DNA of 64,000 nucleotides from Actinomadura rudentiformis. GTDB taxonomy: Bacteria; Actinomycetota; Actinomycetes; Streptosporangiales; Streptosporangiaceae. The first letter of the stretch is position 1; every line of letters starts with the position of its first letter. The position numbers were made by a program, and so were the translations under genes. Of this stretch, positions 8,398 through 16,749 are shown piece after piece. The stretch spans positions 145,819-209,818 of the forward strand of contig NZ_WBMT01000023.1 in the NCBI RefSeq assembly GCF_008923185.1. Direction: 5' to 3'. Under the pieces are notes generated by a model. It had not been told where the DNA came from. It ran no database searches and saw nothing but the letters and a program-made list of their open reading frames with translations.

Positions 8398-11300
8398 TCA
8401 ACCGTCGGCGAGGCGTGGCAGCGCGGCGTGGAAGTGCTCGGCGGCCTGGGTGATGCCCCGCCCCGGTGACCCCGGCGGTACCTCGGCGGCCAGCCCGGGG
8501 TCGATCAACGAGTCGGCCGGGGAGTCCAGGGCGAGCTCCAGCCGGGTGCCGAACCGGTCACGCATGTCCGGGCTGAACTGCGACCATCCGGTGGCGGAGG
8601 CGACCACGTGGACGCTCGACCGCCAGCCCTGCTCGACGATGCGGTGCAGGTCCTGGACGGCCTCCGGCGGCAGCGCCCGGACCAGCTCCCCCCACTCGTC
8701 GACGATGAGAAAGATCAGCGGGCCGGAACCGGCCAGGTCGTTCTCGACGAGTCGCCGGAGCAGGGTCGCGGCTTCCCCGATCACGGATGCTGCCCGGTCG
8801 GGATCGGCGTAGGTGGTCATTGAACGGACATGCGGGAGCGACGCCAAGGGGGCCAGCTGGCCGCGGCCGAAGTCGAAGAGGAAGAACTGCACGAGGTGCT
8901 CGGTGTAGGTGGACGCGAGCGAATCGACGAAGGTCGCGAGCAAGGTCGACTTGCCGCTGCCGGTGGAGCCCACCACGGCCACGTTGCCCTTGGGGCCTCC
9001 CAGGTCGAGGGCGAGCCGCTCCTGCCGGTGATAGAGCGGCCGGTCGACCATCCCGATGACGGCCTGTGGAGTCATGGATGCCTCTGTCCGCGAGATGAGC
9101 TCGTCAAGGAGGGTCGGCTCGGTCAGCGGCGGGAGGAGGAGCTGTCGGACAGGCATGCTCTGCCGGGCTTGGGGCGTTCCTTTGGCGAGCGTGAACGGCA
9201 GGGGTGGATTGTCGGCGACCTGCAGCCGCCCCTCACCGGTGGACGAGGTACCGGAGGCGAACGAATCCCCCAGCCTGCGCAGGGCGGTGCGAGCCTGCTC
9301 GAGATCCTCGGGGAGGAGGCCGAGGACGTCGGAACGGTCGCGGGCGGTGCTCAGAAAGGACTGCAGGTCGCTGATATCCGCGCGGACCTCTGGGTCTGCC
9401 AGCGTCCAGAGTGTCTGGAAGCCCGCGGTCACCTTCTGCTGCTCAGCGTCGGTGTAGCGCCGCCACCGTGCTAGATAGTCGCGGTTCCGGCGGAGCCGGT
9501 GTCCCCTTGCCATCTCCTCGAGAGCATGGTCGATTTCCGATACGGCGTTTCGTGCTAGGGCCGTCGTCTCGCTTGCGATGGGAAAGTCGACGCGGTACGT
9601 GAGTTTTCCGTCGAGGAGGCGCAACGCCGTGTCAGGGGGGTGATGCGATGCCAGCAGCAGGTGAATGCCGAGGTCACGATCGGCTCGTGTCGACTCCAGG
9701 ATGAGGTCTGAGAACTCTGGCTTGCGGTGCATCAACTCCGTGAAGTTCTCCAGGACGAGCAGCAGGTGCGGCAGTCGATCGGCACCTTCCTGACGCCTGA
9801 CCATCTCGCCTTGCAACGCCTCGTGGAGGCGGCTGATGCTTCGGTTGGCTTCGTCCGGGAGCGGTGTCAGGGGAGCCGCCGCGTTGTGCGGTAGCTCGTC
9901 GAGCCCCGGGGACGACGTGCCGCCACGGCCGTCTGCGATGAGGAATGCGAGCTCGTCTGTGTCGTAGGTGGCCGTAAGCCCTAGAACGAGAGTGCGCACG
10001 AGGTCGGCGCGTTCGTCCCCGATGACCAGGCCGTGTCGTGCGACGTCCAGCAGCACGGGCTCACCCAGCGAGTCCACGCCGATCGGGCACTCCAGCCGAC
10101 CCGGGACCGGGTGCGTTCTGGCGAGGAGGTCGGTCAGTTGTGGTCTGCCGGTCCCGGAGCCCGTGTCCGGCTCCGAGATCCCGGGGACGGCCCGTGACAG
10201 CGCTTCTCTGATCTCCGGGTGGTCGTGCGCCGCACGGTTGAGCACCGAAATGGCATGCGGGACCTGGTCCTGCGGCAGAGCCTCGGCCAGCCATGACAGG
10301 AAGCCAGGGACGACCTCCGCGAGGAGAGCGTCGGCGAGACTTTCCGGCTGGACCGTACCCCAGAAGGACTCCTCATCCTCCGGCGGGTAGGCGCAGCTCA
10401 GCCAGTGGGCGAGCTCCGGGAGGTGCGCCAGATCCGCCAGCTCCGGGAGTAGGCGCAGCAGCTCGGTCGCCTGGCGCAGGTCACGGGGTTTTGACAGCAG
10501 GGCCAGTGCCACGGCCTTGCCGACCGCCTGCACTGGAACGGACTTCGGAGCACTGATCTCCCAGAACGCCCGTTCGCGACCCACCACCGCCCGGAGGGCG
10601 GCCAGATGCAAGGTGAGCGCGTGACCGTATGCCGATGAGCTCAGGTCCGGCCGGACGAGGTTCCGCGGCGGATGGCCGAGGGCAGCGGAGAAGGCCGTCA
10701 CCGCTTGGTCGAACGCGGCCTCACGGCCAGCCACCGTCCCTTCGAGGTCGGGCAGGCGCCTGTGGAAGTCGGGTCGCGGGCGACTCCAGGGTAGGCGGGT
10801 GAGGTAGAGGATCCGCGTTCTGGCGGGCATGGCCGGTCTGATGTCGATGGGCCAGTCGGAACCGTCATCCCGTTCGACGATCACGAGCAGGGGGCCGGCG
10901 GAGCCGATCGTGATGGAGTCCGCTGCGTCGGTCACGTATTCGGTTACCCAGCCCTCCTCCGCGAGGAGGTCCGCGAGGTGGAGCGCCAGCCGCGTCTTGC
11001 CTTGCCCCCGAGGTCCGCTCAACACGGCGTGCGACCGATCCGGCGGGCTCAGGCACCAGCGGGTGAGCTCGGCCAGCTCGCGTTCGCGGCCTCGGAATGG
11101 GACCACCTGGCGTTCGGGCCGCAGCAGGGTCGACGGGGGCTGGGGCGGTGGCGGGTGGTCGCCGGATCGCACGAGGTGTGACCGGGTCTGTGGTGGCAGA
11201 ACGGCCAGTGATCGCAGCCGGGCCTCCTCGCGGGCCTCAAGGACGGGGCCGACCGGAGTGCCTGCGAGCGGATCCCAGATCCGGAGGCTGAGCGCGTCGA

Positions 11301-13722
11301 TGGAGGCGATGAGAGGACGCCCGTCCAAGGTGAAGGCGGCGACGGCCAGCACCGGTGACCGGTGACCGGTGAGCGGCGGGCCGATCGAGCGGCGTTCGAG
11401 CGGATCCCAGAGCTGGATGGTCCGGCCGCTGGCAGCAACGAGCAGGGGTCGATCACGAGCGACCAAGGCGGTTAGGGCCGCTACAGCTCCCTTCTCGCCG
11501 GTGAGCGGTGCGCGGGCCTGCGAGCCGGTGAGGGGATACCAGAGCCGGATCGCCCCGTCGCGGCTCCCGGTCGCCAGGACGGTCCGGCGGCCCGGTCCGG
11601 TGAACGTCGCCAGGGCCAGTACCGCGTTGCCGCGCGGTCCCTGATTGGGCAGCAGAATTCCGGTCTTGGCATCGGAGTCGGGGTTCCAGATCTGCACGAT
11701 GCCGTCGTCGCCGCCGGTGGCCAGGTAGGGGCGCCCGTCTGGATGAGGGAGGGCGGTCATCGTGCGGACCGCGCTGGTGTGCGCGTGGAACGCAGTGCGG
11801 ACCTGGGCTCCCGTCGAGGGACTCCAGAACCGTACGACGCCGTCGGATCCACCGCTGGCGATCACGTCGCGGCCGGCCGTGTCCCGGAACGTCGTCAGGG
11901 CCGACACCATGCCGCCGTTGTCGAGCACGAGGCGTCCGGCGGTGACGTCCGAAACGCACAGCGCCGCGTTGGCATGCCCGCTGACCAGCAGCGGTCTTCC
12001 GGAGCTGGAGACCGCCGTGATCGTGTCGGCTTCGGGGTGGCCTGCGAGGTTCCAGGAGGCCAGGACGCTCTCGCTGGTCGGGTCCCAGATCCGCAGTTCG
12101 CTGCCGCCGAGTGCGAAGAGTGGCCATGTGGTTTGCTCGGTCCTCCGCGCCATGCCGGTGCCTGCCGGGACGGATTCGGCCGGTCGGGTGCGGACGGGGA
12201 TGGCGGTGTGGTTGAGGAAGCGGAGGGCGTCCTCGCTGACGAGGGCGAACGGGCGGTCGGCCAGGGCGCGGGTGCCCTCGGCGGCGGGGATGACGGCGCG
12301 GAAGACCTCGGCGGCCGAGCCCGCGCGGGCCTGGATCTCGGCGGACACCTCGGCCAGCACGTCGGCGGTGGCGAGGGACTCCGGGCGCGGGAGGGTGGCG
12401 AGGAGGGCCTCGCGCGCACCCGGGACGAAGTCGTATACGCCGCGGTCGGCGTCCACCGGCTGGAGGAGGCCGCTGAGCAGCACCTCGGCGAGGTCACCGG
12501 GCCGGGAGGCGGGCAGGAGGCGTTGCTGGATCAGCCGCATGACCGGCAATGCCGGGACGGAGACCGCGACGTGCGCGGCGAGCTCGGCGGCGGTCGTTGA
12601 GGCTGCCGCGTAGAAGCGGGCGACCTGTTCTTCGATCGGCAGTTCCCGCTCGCGGTGAGGTGGCGCGGCGGTGGGCCGGGGCTCGCCGGTCACGTACGTG
12701 ATAGCGGTCGGTTTGCCTTCGCCGCCCGAGGCGGTCACCAGGCGGGTCCAGTCGGCCAGCCAGTCCGGCTTGATCTCCAGGACCGGGATCGGCAACGCGT
12801 TCTGCGGGCGCCCCTCATAGGGAACGAAGCGAAGGTCGGTGTTGGGCGCGCCAGGGTGCGACGACATGGCGAGGCCTGGGACGACCGGGGCGGCGCTGCG
12901 GCGCCAGAGACGTTCGACCAGCGGCTGCAGGATGGCGGTCGGGCCGTGGGTGCCCCACACATGCAGCGCTGGGCCGATATGGCCGTCCCACCAGTCCGGG
13001 CCCGAGCAGTCGCTGACGACGAGGACGGCTTGGCGGCCCGCAGGGTCGATGAGGGACGCGGGTCTGGTCGGCGGGCCGCCGGGGTACGGGCGGACGCCGG
13101 TCCGGTCCAAGTGCCAGAGGCGCACGTCACGGAACGCGCCCAGGCGGAGCAGCATGTCGCGGAGCTCCCGGACGAGGGGACGCCAGATCCGCATGGAGGG
13201 GGCGGCGTCGATGACCAGCGCCAGGCTGAGCCACCGCTCGTCGGCGGGGTCCATGACCGGGATCCAGCTCGACGGGTCGTCGGCGATGCGCGCAGCCGTG
13301 GCCTCCTCGTTCAGGACGCTGCGCCGGGGGGACGGAACGCGGCGTTTGAGCGGGCGCAGTGCGCGTTGGAGCGCGAGGGGATGGCGGAGCATGGGCGCGG
13401 TTGGGACGAGGACGCCTTCGCCGGTGCCTTTCGGCTCTTCGGGGGCGGGGCGGGGAGCGTGCAGCTCGTGTTCCTCGGCGGGCGCCGGGGTGGATGCGGG
13501 TGCGGTCGGGGTCTCGGCTTCCGGCCGTTCGGCGGGTGGGGGCTGAGCGGCGGGGGGCTCTGCAGGGGCGTCTGGCTCTGGTGGGGGCGCGGCCTGAGGG
13601 GCTGGGGCGGGCATGTGGCAGGCCAGCCACAGCATCTCGGCTAGGTCGCGCGGGGTGAGGGATGAGTCATCCGGAGCGACGGCGTCGAGCGCCTCTTTCA
13701 GCCGGTCGACGGACACCCTCAC
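8398..13722 (-). CDS. 1774-aa fusion: SAV_2336-like N-terminus, WD40 repeats, P-loop NTPase, EccC/FtsK-like ATPase
   Basis: Approximate domain order: helical N-terminus 1-35; Pro/Ala-rich linker 36-105; SAV_2336-type/vWA-like region 150-500 (LALVIDAAPSMRIWRPLVRE, VVSDCSGPDWW); WD40 repeats 535-840 (ELRIWDP, VVRFWSP, IVQIWNPD, AIRLWYP, TIQLWDP, SLRIWDP). Next comes a STAND/AAA-like NTPase from about 870 with Walker A GPRGQGKTR near 897. The C-terminal third resembles type VII EccC. The first module (PIGVDSLGEPVLLDVARHGL onward, about 1206-1420) lacks Walker A (GDERADLVRTL) and has Glu for Asp in its Walker B-like VLENF. The second module has intact GSTGSGKST near 1585 and Walker B FLIVDEWGEL near 1670. 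Start GTG 13722 overlaps the upstream stop (GTGA) after GAGGGAG. No EccB/D/E or WXG100 genes are nearby, so this is probably a signalling or conflict ATPase, not a secretion motor (inference). Confidence 0.85.
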   Translation of the reverse strand: MRVSVDRLKEALDAVAPDDSSLTPRDLAEMLWLACHMPAPAPQAAPPPEPDAPAEPPAAQPPPAERPEAETPTAPASTPAPAEEHELHAPRPAPEEPKGTGEGVLVPTAPMLRHPLALQRALRPLKRRVPSPRRSVLNEEATAARIADDPSSWIPVMDPADERWLSLALVIDAAPSMRIWRPLVRELRDMLLRLGAFRDVRLWHLDRTGVRPYPGGPPTRPASLIDPAGRQAVLVVSDCSGPDWWDGHIGPALHVWGTHGPTAILQPLVERLWRRSAAPVVPGLAMSSHPGAPNTDLRFVPYEGRPQNALPIPVLEIKPDWLADWTRLVTASGGEGKPTAITYVTGEPRPTAAPPHRERELPIEEQVARFYAAASTTAAELAAHVAVSVPALPVMRLIQQRLLPASRPGDLAEVLLSGLLQPVDADRGVYDFVPGAREALLATLPRPESLATADVLAEVSAEIQARAGSAAEVFRAVIPAAEGTRALADRPFALVSEDALRFLNHTAIPVRTRPAESVPAGTGMARRTEQTTWPLFALGGSELRIWDPTSESVLASWNLAGHPEADTITAVSSSGRPLLVSGHANAALCVSDVTAGRLVLDNGGMVSALTTFRDTAGRDVIASGGSDGVVRFWSPSTGAQVRTAFHAHTSAVRTMTALPHPDGRPYLATGGDDGIVQIWNPDSDAKTGILLPNQGPRGNAVLALATFTGPGRRTVLATGSRDGAIRLWYPLTGSQARAPLTGEKGAVAALTALVARDRPLLVAASGRTIQLWDPLERRSIGPPLTGHRSPVLAVAAFTLDGRPLIASIDALSLRIWDPLAGTPVGPVLEAREEARLRSLAVLPPQTRSHLVRSGDHPPPPQPPSTLLRPERQVVPFRGRERELAELTRWCLSPPDRSHAVLSGPRGQGKTRLALHLADLLAEEGWVTEYVTDAADSITIGSAGPLLVIVERDDGSDWPIDIRPAMPARTRILYLTRLPWSRPRPDFHRRLPDLEGTVAGREAAFDQAVTAFSAALGHPPRNLVRPDLSSSAYGHALTLHLAALRAVVGRERAFWEISAPKSVPVQAVGKAVALALLSKPRDLRQATELLRLLPELADLAHLPELAHWLSCAYPPEDEESFWGTVQPESLADALLAEVVPGFLSWLAEALPQDQVPHAISVLNRAAHDHPEIREALSRAVPGISEPDTGSGTGRPQLTDLLARTHPVPGRLECPIGVDSLGEPVLLDVARHGLVIGDERADLVRTLVLGLTATYDTDELAFLIADGRGGTSSPGLDELPHNAAAPLTPLPDEANRSISRLHEALQGEMVRRQEGADRLPHLLLVLENFTELMHRKPEFSDLILESTRADRDLGIHLLLASHHPPDTALRLLDGKLTYRVDFPIASETTALARNAVSEIDHALEEMARGHRLRRNRDYLARWRRYTDAEQQKVTAGFQTLWTLADPEVRADISDLQSFLSTARDRSDVLGLLPEDLEQARTALRRLGDSFASGTSSTGEGRLQVADNPPLPFTLAKGTPQARQSMPVRQLLLPPLTEPTLLDELISRTEASMTPQAVIGMVDRPLYHRQERLALDLGGPKGNVAVVGSTGSGKSTLLATFVDSLASTYTEHLVQFFLFDFGRGQLAPLASLPHVRSMTTYADPDRAASVIGEAATLLRRLVENDLAGSGPLIFLIVDEWGELVRALPPEAVQDLHRIVEQGWRSSVHVVASATGWSQFSPDMRDRFGTRLELALDSPADSLIDPGLAAEVPPGSPGRGITQAAEHFHAALPRLADG

Positions 13723-15428
13723 GCCTCCCTCATGGCCAGCGGAGGGTCGGGGTTGCGCGCCGGATCGTCCCAGAAGAGAGCGAGCCCGTTGCCGCAGTGA
13801 TCGGCGTTCCCCGGCGGGACCCTGGCTTGCTTGCGCAGCTTCATCACGAGCGTCGGGAGCTCGTCGGGATGGGCTTTGTCGATGGCGGTGGTGAGCTCGG
13901 TCAGGAAGCGCCGTCCGGTGCAGGCGTCGGAGTCGCAGGGCCCGGCGCAGGCGTTCCGGCGCCACAACATCACGGGGATGCCGACGCTGAGGGCGGCGGA
14001 CAGCCAGTCGGCTTCGGGGTTGGAGGCGTAGACGAGCGCGCACGACTCGTCGCTCGCGTCCAGCCAGTCGTAGAACTCGTCGTAGCCGTACCCCAGATGG
14101 CAGGCGACGGGATCCGGCCGGGTGGAGCCGCGCTCCCGGAGGGTGCGCCAGCGGCGCCGGGTGAGATCGGTGGCCAGCAGGGGGCGGAGGCGTTCGACGT
14201 GCCGGACGACCAACGGGACGGAACGCATCGGGCGGGGACGCGCGGGGCCCGCCTCTTTGATGGACCATTCCTCGAACGGCTCGTTCAGCAGCCGCTCCGG
14301 CACCACGAACTCGATCATCCAGTCGCGGTCGCGGCCGAGCACGGACCGCATCAGCCCGGGCAGGGCCTTCTCCACGTGCGGGCGGATCTGGTTCTTGCGG
14401 ACGCTCACCCGTTCGGTCGGGCGCCCGGGCACTCCTTCGACGAGCGTGGAGAGCGTCAGCTCGTACGGTCCCCGGGTCGTGGTCTCCAGCCGCACGATGA
14501 TGGAGGTCTGCGGTGCCGCGGCGGATGGTGGCGCGGCGCTGGCGGTGCCGGGTGAACGGTCGCGCATCCAGGCGTTGAGCCGGGCGCGGGCCCGCTCGTT
14601 CGACAGGTGTTCGGCCACGACGATGAGAAAGCGTGACAGCCGGTCCTCGCCCGGCACGCACTCGCCCACGTATCGCACGGCGTCCCACAGCGAGCGGAAC
14701 GTCGTAGGCGGGTGCAGGAAGAGCGGGAACGCGAGCCGGAAGAGGGCGGCCGGGGGCTCGGCGGTCTCAGCGTCCGCCAGAAGACCGCGCAGCTCGGCGC
14801 GCGGCCCGGAGGGAAGCCAGTCGAGGGGCAGCAGGTCGTCGAACGGTTCCCAGTGGCGGCGCACGGTGTCCAGTGGCACCATCCGGCCGATCGCGCCCTC
14901 GTGATCGCCGTTCAGCTCGGCGTCGGTGACCATGCCCAGGACCTGGCCGCTCCGCGGGTCGTACACCGCCGCCCCGCTGAATCCCCGATCCAGGCGCCGC
15001 AGATGCCCGCTGCCGACGTCGACCTCCAGCCATTCGCGCCGCAGTGTCCGGTCGGCGCTGGTACGCAGCGTCACGTGCGTTCCGTCGCGTTCGTGGCCGC
15101 GCGGGAAGCCCTGGGCGCGCAGCTCGGGAGGGTCACGAAGCGCGTCCAGGGGCGCCGGGCGGCACGGCGCCACCGGAGCGGGCTCGTCCAGCCGCAGCAC
15201 CGCGACGTCGCCGGTGTCGCCCATCGCCCGCCACTCGCCGCGAAACTCGACGACGGCTCGTTGGCGGCGCTCGTGCAGGTCGGGGAACGCCACCGAGAGC
15301 TCGTCGCGGCCGGCCACGACATGAGCGCACGTCAGAACGCGGTCGGGGGTGACAAGGATTCCGGCGCCCAGCACGGCGCCCTGCCCGCCGGACGCGTCGA
15401 TCCGGACCCGCCATCGCATGCCGTCCAC
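13719..15428 (-). CDS. Trypsin-like protease with VMAP-C domain
   Basis: A 569-residue protein. Residues 1-200 form a trypsin/HtrA-fold protease with His36 (LTCAHVVAG), Asp74 (TGDVAVLRLD) and Ser151 (RGFSGAAVYD); GxSG is intact, so it is predicted active. Residues about 215-330 form a helical region that could be an effector-associated adaptor (FRLAFPLFL...LWDAVRYVGECV). Residues 345-560 match the VMAP-C type (MIEFVVPERLLNEPFEEW, VPLVVRHVERL, cysteine-rich ACAGPCDSDACTG). VMAP proteins belong to vWA/MoxR-linked conflict systems. GTG 15428 is chosen for the upstream GGGGG; ATG 15419 has no such site. There is no signal peptide, so it is cytosolic. The stop overlaps the start of the giant fusion gene. 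Confidence 0.87.
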   Translation of the reverse strand: MDGMRWRVRIDASGGQGAVLGAGILVTPDRVLTCAHVVAGRDELSVAFPDLHERRQRAVVEFRGEWRAMGDTGDVAVLRLDEPAPVAPCRPAPLDALRDPPELRAQGFPRGHERDGTHVTLRTSADRTLRREWLEVDVGSGHLRRLDRGFSGAAVYDPRSGQVLGMVTDAELNGDHEGAIGRMVPLDTVRRHWEPFDDLLPLDWLPSGPRAELRGLLADAETAEPPAALFRLAFPLFLHPPTTFRSLWDAVRYVGECVPGEDRLSRFLIVVAEHLSNERARARLNAWMRDRSPGTASAAPPSAAAPQTSIIVRLETTTRGPYELTLSTLVEGVPGRPTERVSVRKNQIRPHVEKALPGLMRSVLGRDRDWMIEFVVPERLLNEPFEEWSIKEAGPARPRPMRSVPLVVRHVERLRPLLATDLTRRRWRTLRERGSTRPDPVACHLGYGYDEFYDWLDASDESCALVYASNPEADWLSAALSVGIPVMLWRRNACAGPCDSDACTGRRFLTELTTAIDKAHPDELPTLVMKLRKQARVPPGNADHCGNGLALFWDDPARNPDPPLAMREA

Positions 15429-15789
15429 GCAACCCCCTGCACCGGATGCCAGCAAATCTAACAAGATCGGTGCATCTCGCCCACACCCTGAATTCGCCGT
15501 CGGACCAGCGAAATCAACAGGACTTGTGAATCGATTGCTAATCATTCGTCCCGATGTGTGTGACGACTTCATTACGGACGGCAGGGCCATGGGAAACGCT
15601 CAAGGCGATGGCCTCTCGGGCGCGAGGGAGGCCATCGCCCTGAGATGACGGTTATCAGCCGACTGCGAATTTCCTTCACGAAATGGCGAGCCCAGCATGA
15701 AGAGCCGGAGCGGCGACGTCCGTACGGTCATGGCCACGTGGCGGAACGCATCCCCCTGAGCCTCTGCTCATCTGCCGAAGGAGCCCCAC
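15429..15789. other. Divergent intergenic region with a 12-bp inverted repeat
   Basis: A 361-bp region between the trypsin-VMAP gene (minus) and the desaturase (plus), with no supported gene. It is less GC-rich than its surroundings near 15520-15560 (gaatcgattgctaatcattc), where promoters are expected. At 15604-15639 there is a perfect 12-bp inverted repeat (ggcgatggcctc / gaggccatcgcc, 12-nt loop) about 150 bp upstream of the desaturase, which could be an operator or leader structure. A good ribosome-binding site (gaaggag) precedes the desaturase ATG. Confidence 0.5.
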
Positions 15790-16740
15790 ATGACAGTCGG
15801 CGTCGCTGAGCTCGGCAACAACAGAGCACCTCTGCCGGACATCTCACCCAAGTCCGTTCCCTTGGTGGAGCGCGTCAGCGTGGTCTTCTTCGTGGTCGGC
15901 CCGATCGTCGCCGTGCTGACCTCGGTGCCGTTCTTCTGGGGCTGGGGGCTCGGCTGGACGGACATAGCGATCTTCGCGCTCCTCTACCCGCTCACCGCGC
16001 TCGGGATCACCGTCGGCTACCACCGGCTGTTCACGCACAAGTCGTTCAAGGCCAAGCGCTGGCTGCGGGTCACGCTCGCGATCCTGGGCGGGCAGGCATG
16101 GCAGGGGTCGGTGATCTTCTGGGTCGCCGACCATCGCCGGCACCACAAGTACGCGGACCAGGAGGGCGATCCGCATTCACCCTGGGCCTTCGGCCCGGGG
16201 GTGTGGGGGCTCACCAAGGGACTCTTCCACGCGCACATGGGCTGGCTGTTCCGCAAGCACCGGACCTCGCGGAGGAAGTACGCGCCCGACCTGCTCGCGG
16301 ACAAGGACCTGGTGCTGATGCAGCGCAACGACGTGTACGTGCTGATCGCGGCGACCACGCTCCTGATCCCGATGGGGCTCGGCGCGTTGCTCACGTGGTC
16401 GTGGCACGGCGCGGTCACCGCGTTCTTCTGGGCCGGCCTGCTGCGCGTCTTCGCCGGCGACCACGTCACGTTCTCCATCAACTCCATCTGCCATGTCTTC
16501 GGCAAGGAGCACTTCCAGACCCGCGACCGCTCCCGCAACGTCTGGTGGCTGGCCATCTCCTCGTTCGGCGAGTCCTGGCACAACCTTCACCACGCCGATC
16601 CGACGTCGGCGCGGCACGGCGTCCTGAAGGGCCAGATCGACATCAGCGCCCGGGTCATCTGGCTGTTCGAGAAGTTCGGCTGGGTCTGGGACGTCCGCTG
16701 GCCGGACGAGGAGCGCCTTGCCGCGAAGAGGATCTACTGA
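15790..16740 (+). CDS. Membrane acyl-CoA/acyl-lipid desaturase
   Basis: A 316-residue di-iron membrane desaturase inserting a double bond in fatty acyl chains, with the DesA3/DesC/SCD-type fold. It has the three histidine boxes: HRLFTH at residue 78, HRRHH at 115 and HNLHH at about 264. The helical pairs are around residues 30-75 and 190-235. The start is supported by gaaggag nine bases upstream. It sits 9 bp before a fatty-acyl-AMP ligase, so the pair probably makes and activates an unsaturated acyl chain for a lipid or polyketide-type product (inference). Confidence 0.93.
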   Translation: MTVGVAELGNNRAPLPDISPKSVPLVERVSVVFFVVGPIVAVLTSVPFFWGWGLGWTDIAIFALLYPLTALGITVGYHRLFTHKSFKAKRWLRVTLAILGGQAWQGSVIFWVADHRRHHKYADQEGDPHSPWAFGPGVWGLTKGLFHAHMGWLFRKHRTSRRKYAPDLLADKDLVLMQRNDVYVLIAATTLLIPMGLGALLTWSWHGAVTAFFWAGLLRVFAGDHVTFSINSICHVFGKEHFQTRDRSRNVWWLAISSFGESWHNLHHADPTSARHGVLKGQIDISARVIWLFEKFGWVWDVRWPDEERLAAKRIY

Positions 16741-16749
16741 GGAGGAAGC

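Noticed and set aside
8398..13722. EccC-like tail as evidence for a type VII secretion locus
   Set aside because: No EccB, EccD, EccE, mycosin or WXG100 gene is nearby, and module 1 has lost its P-loop. A signalling role is more likely.
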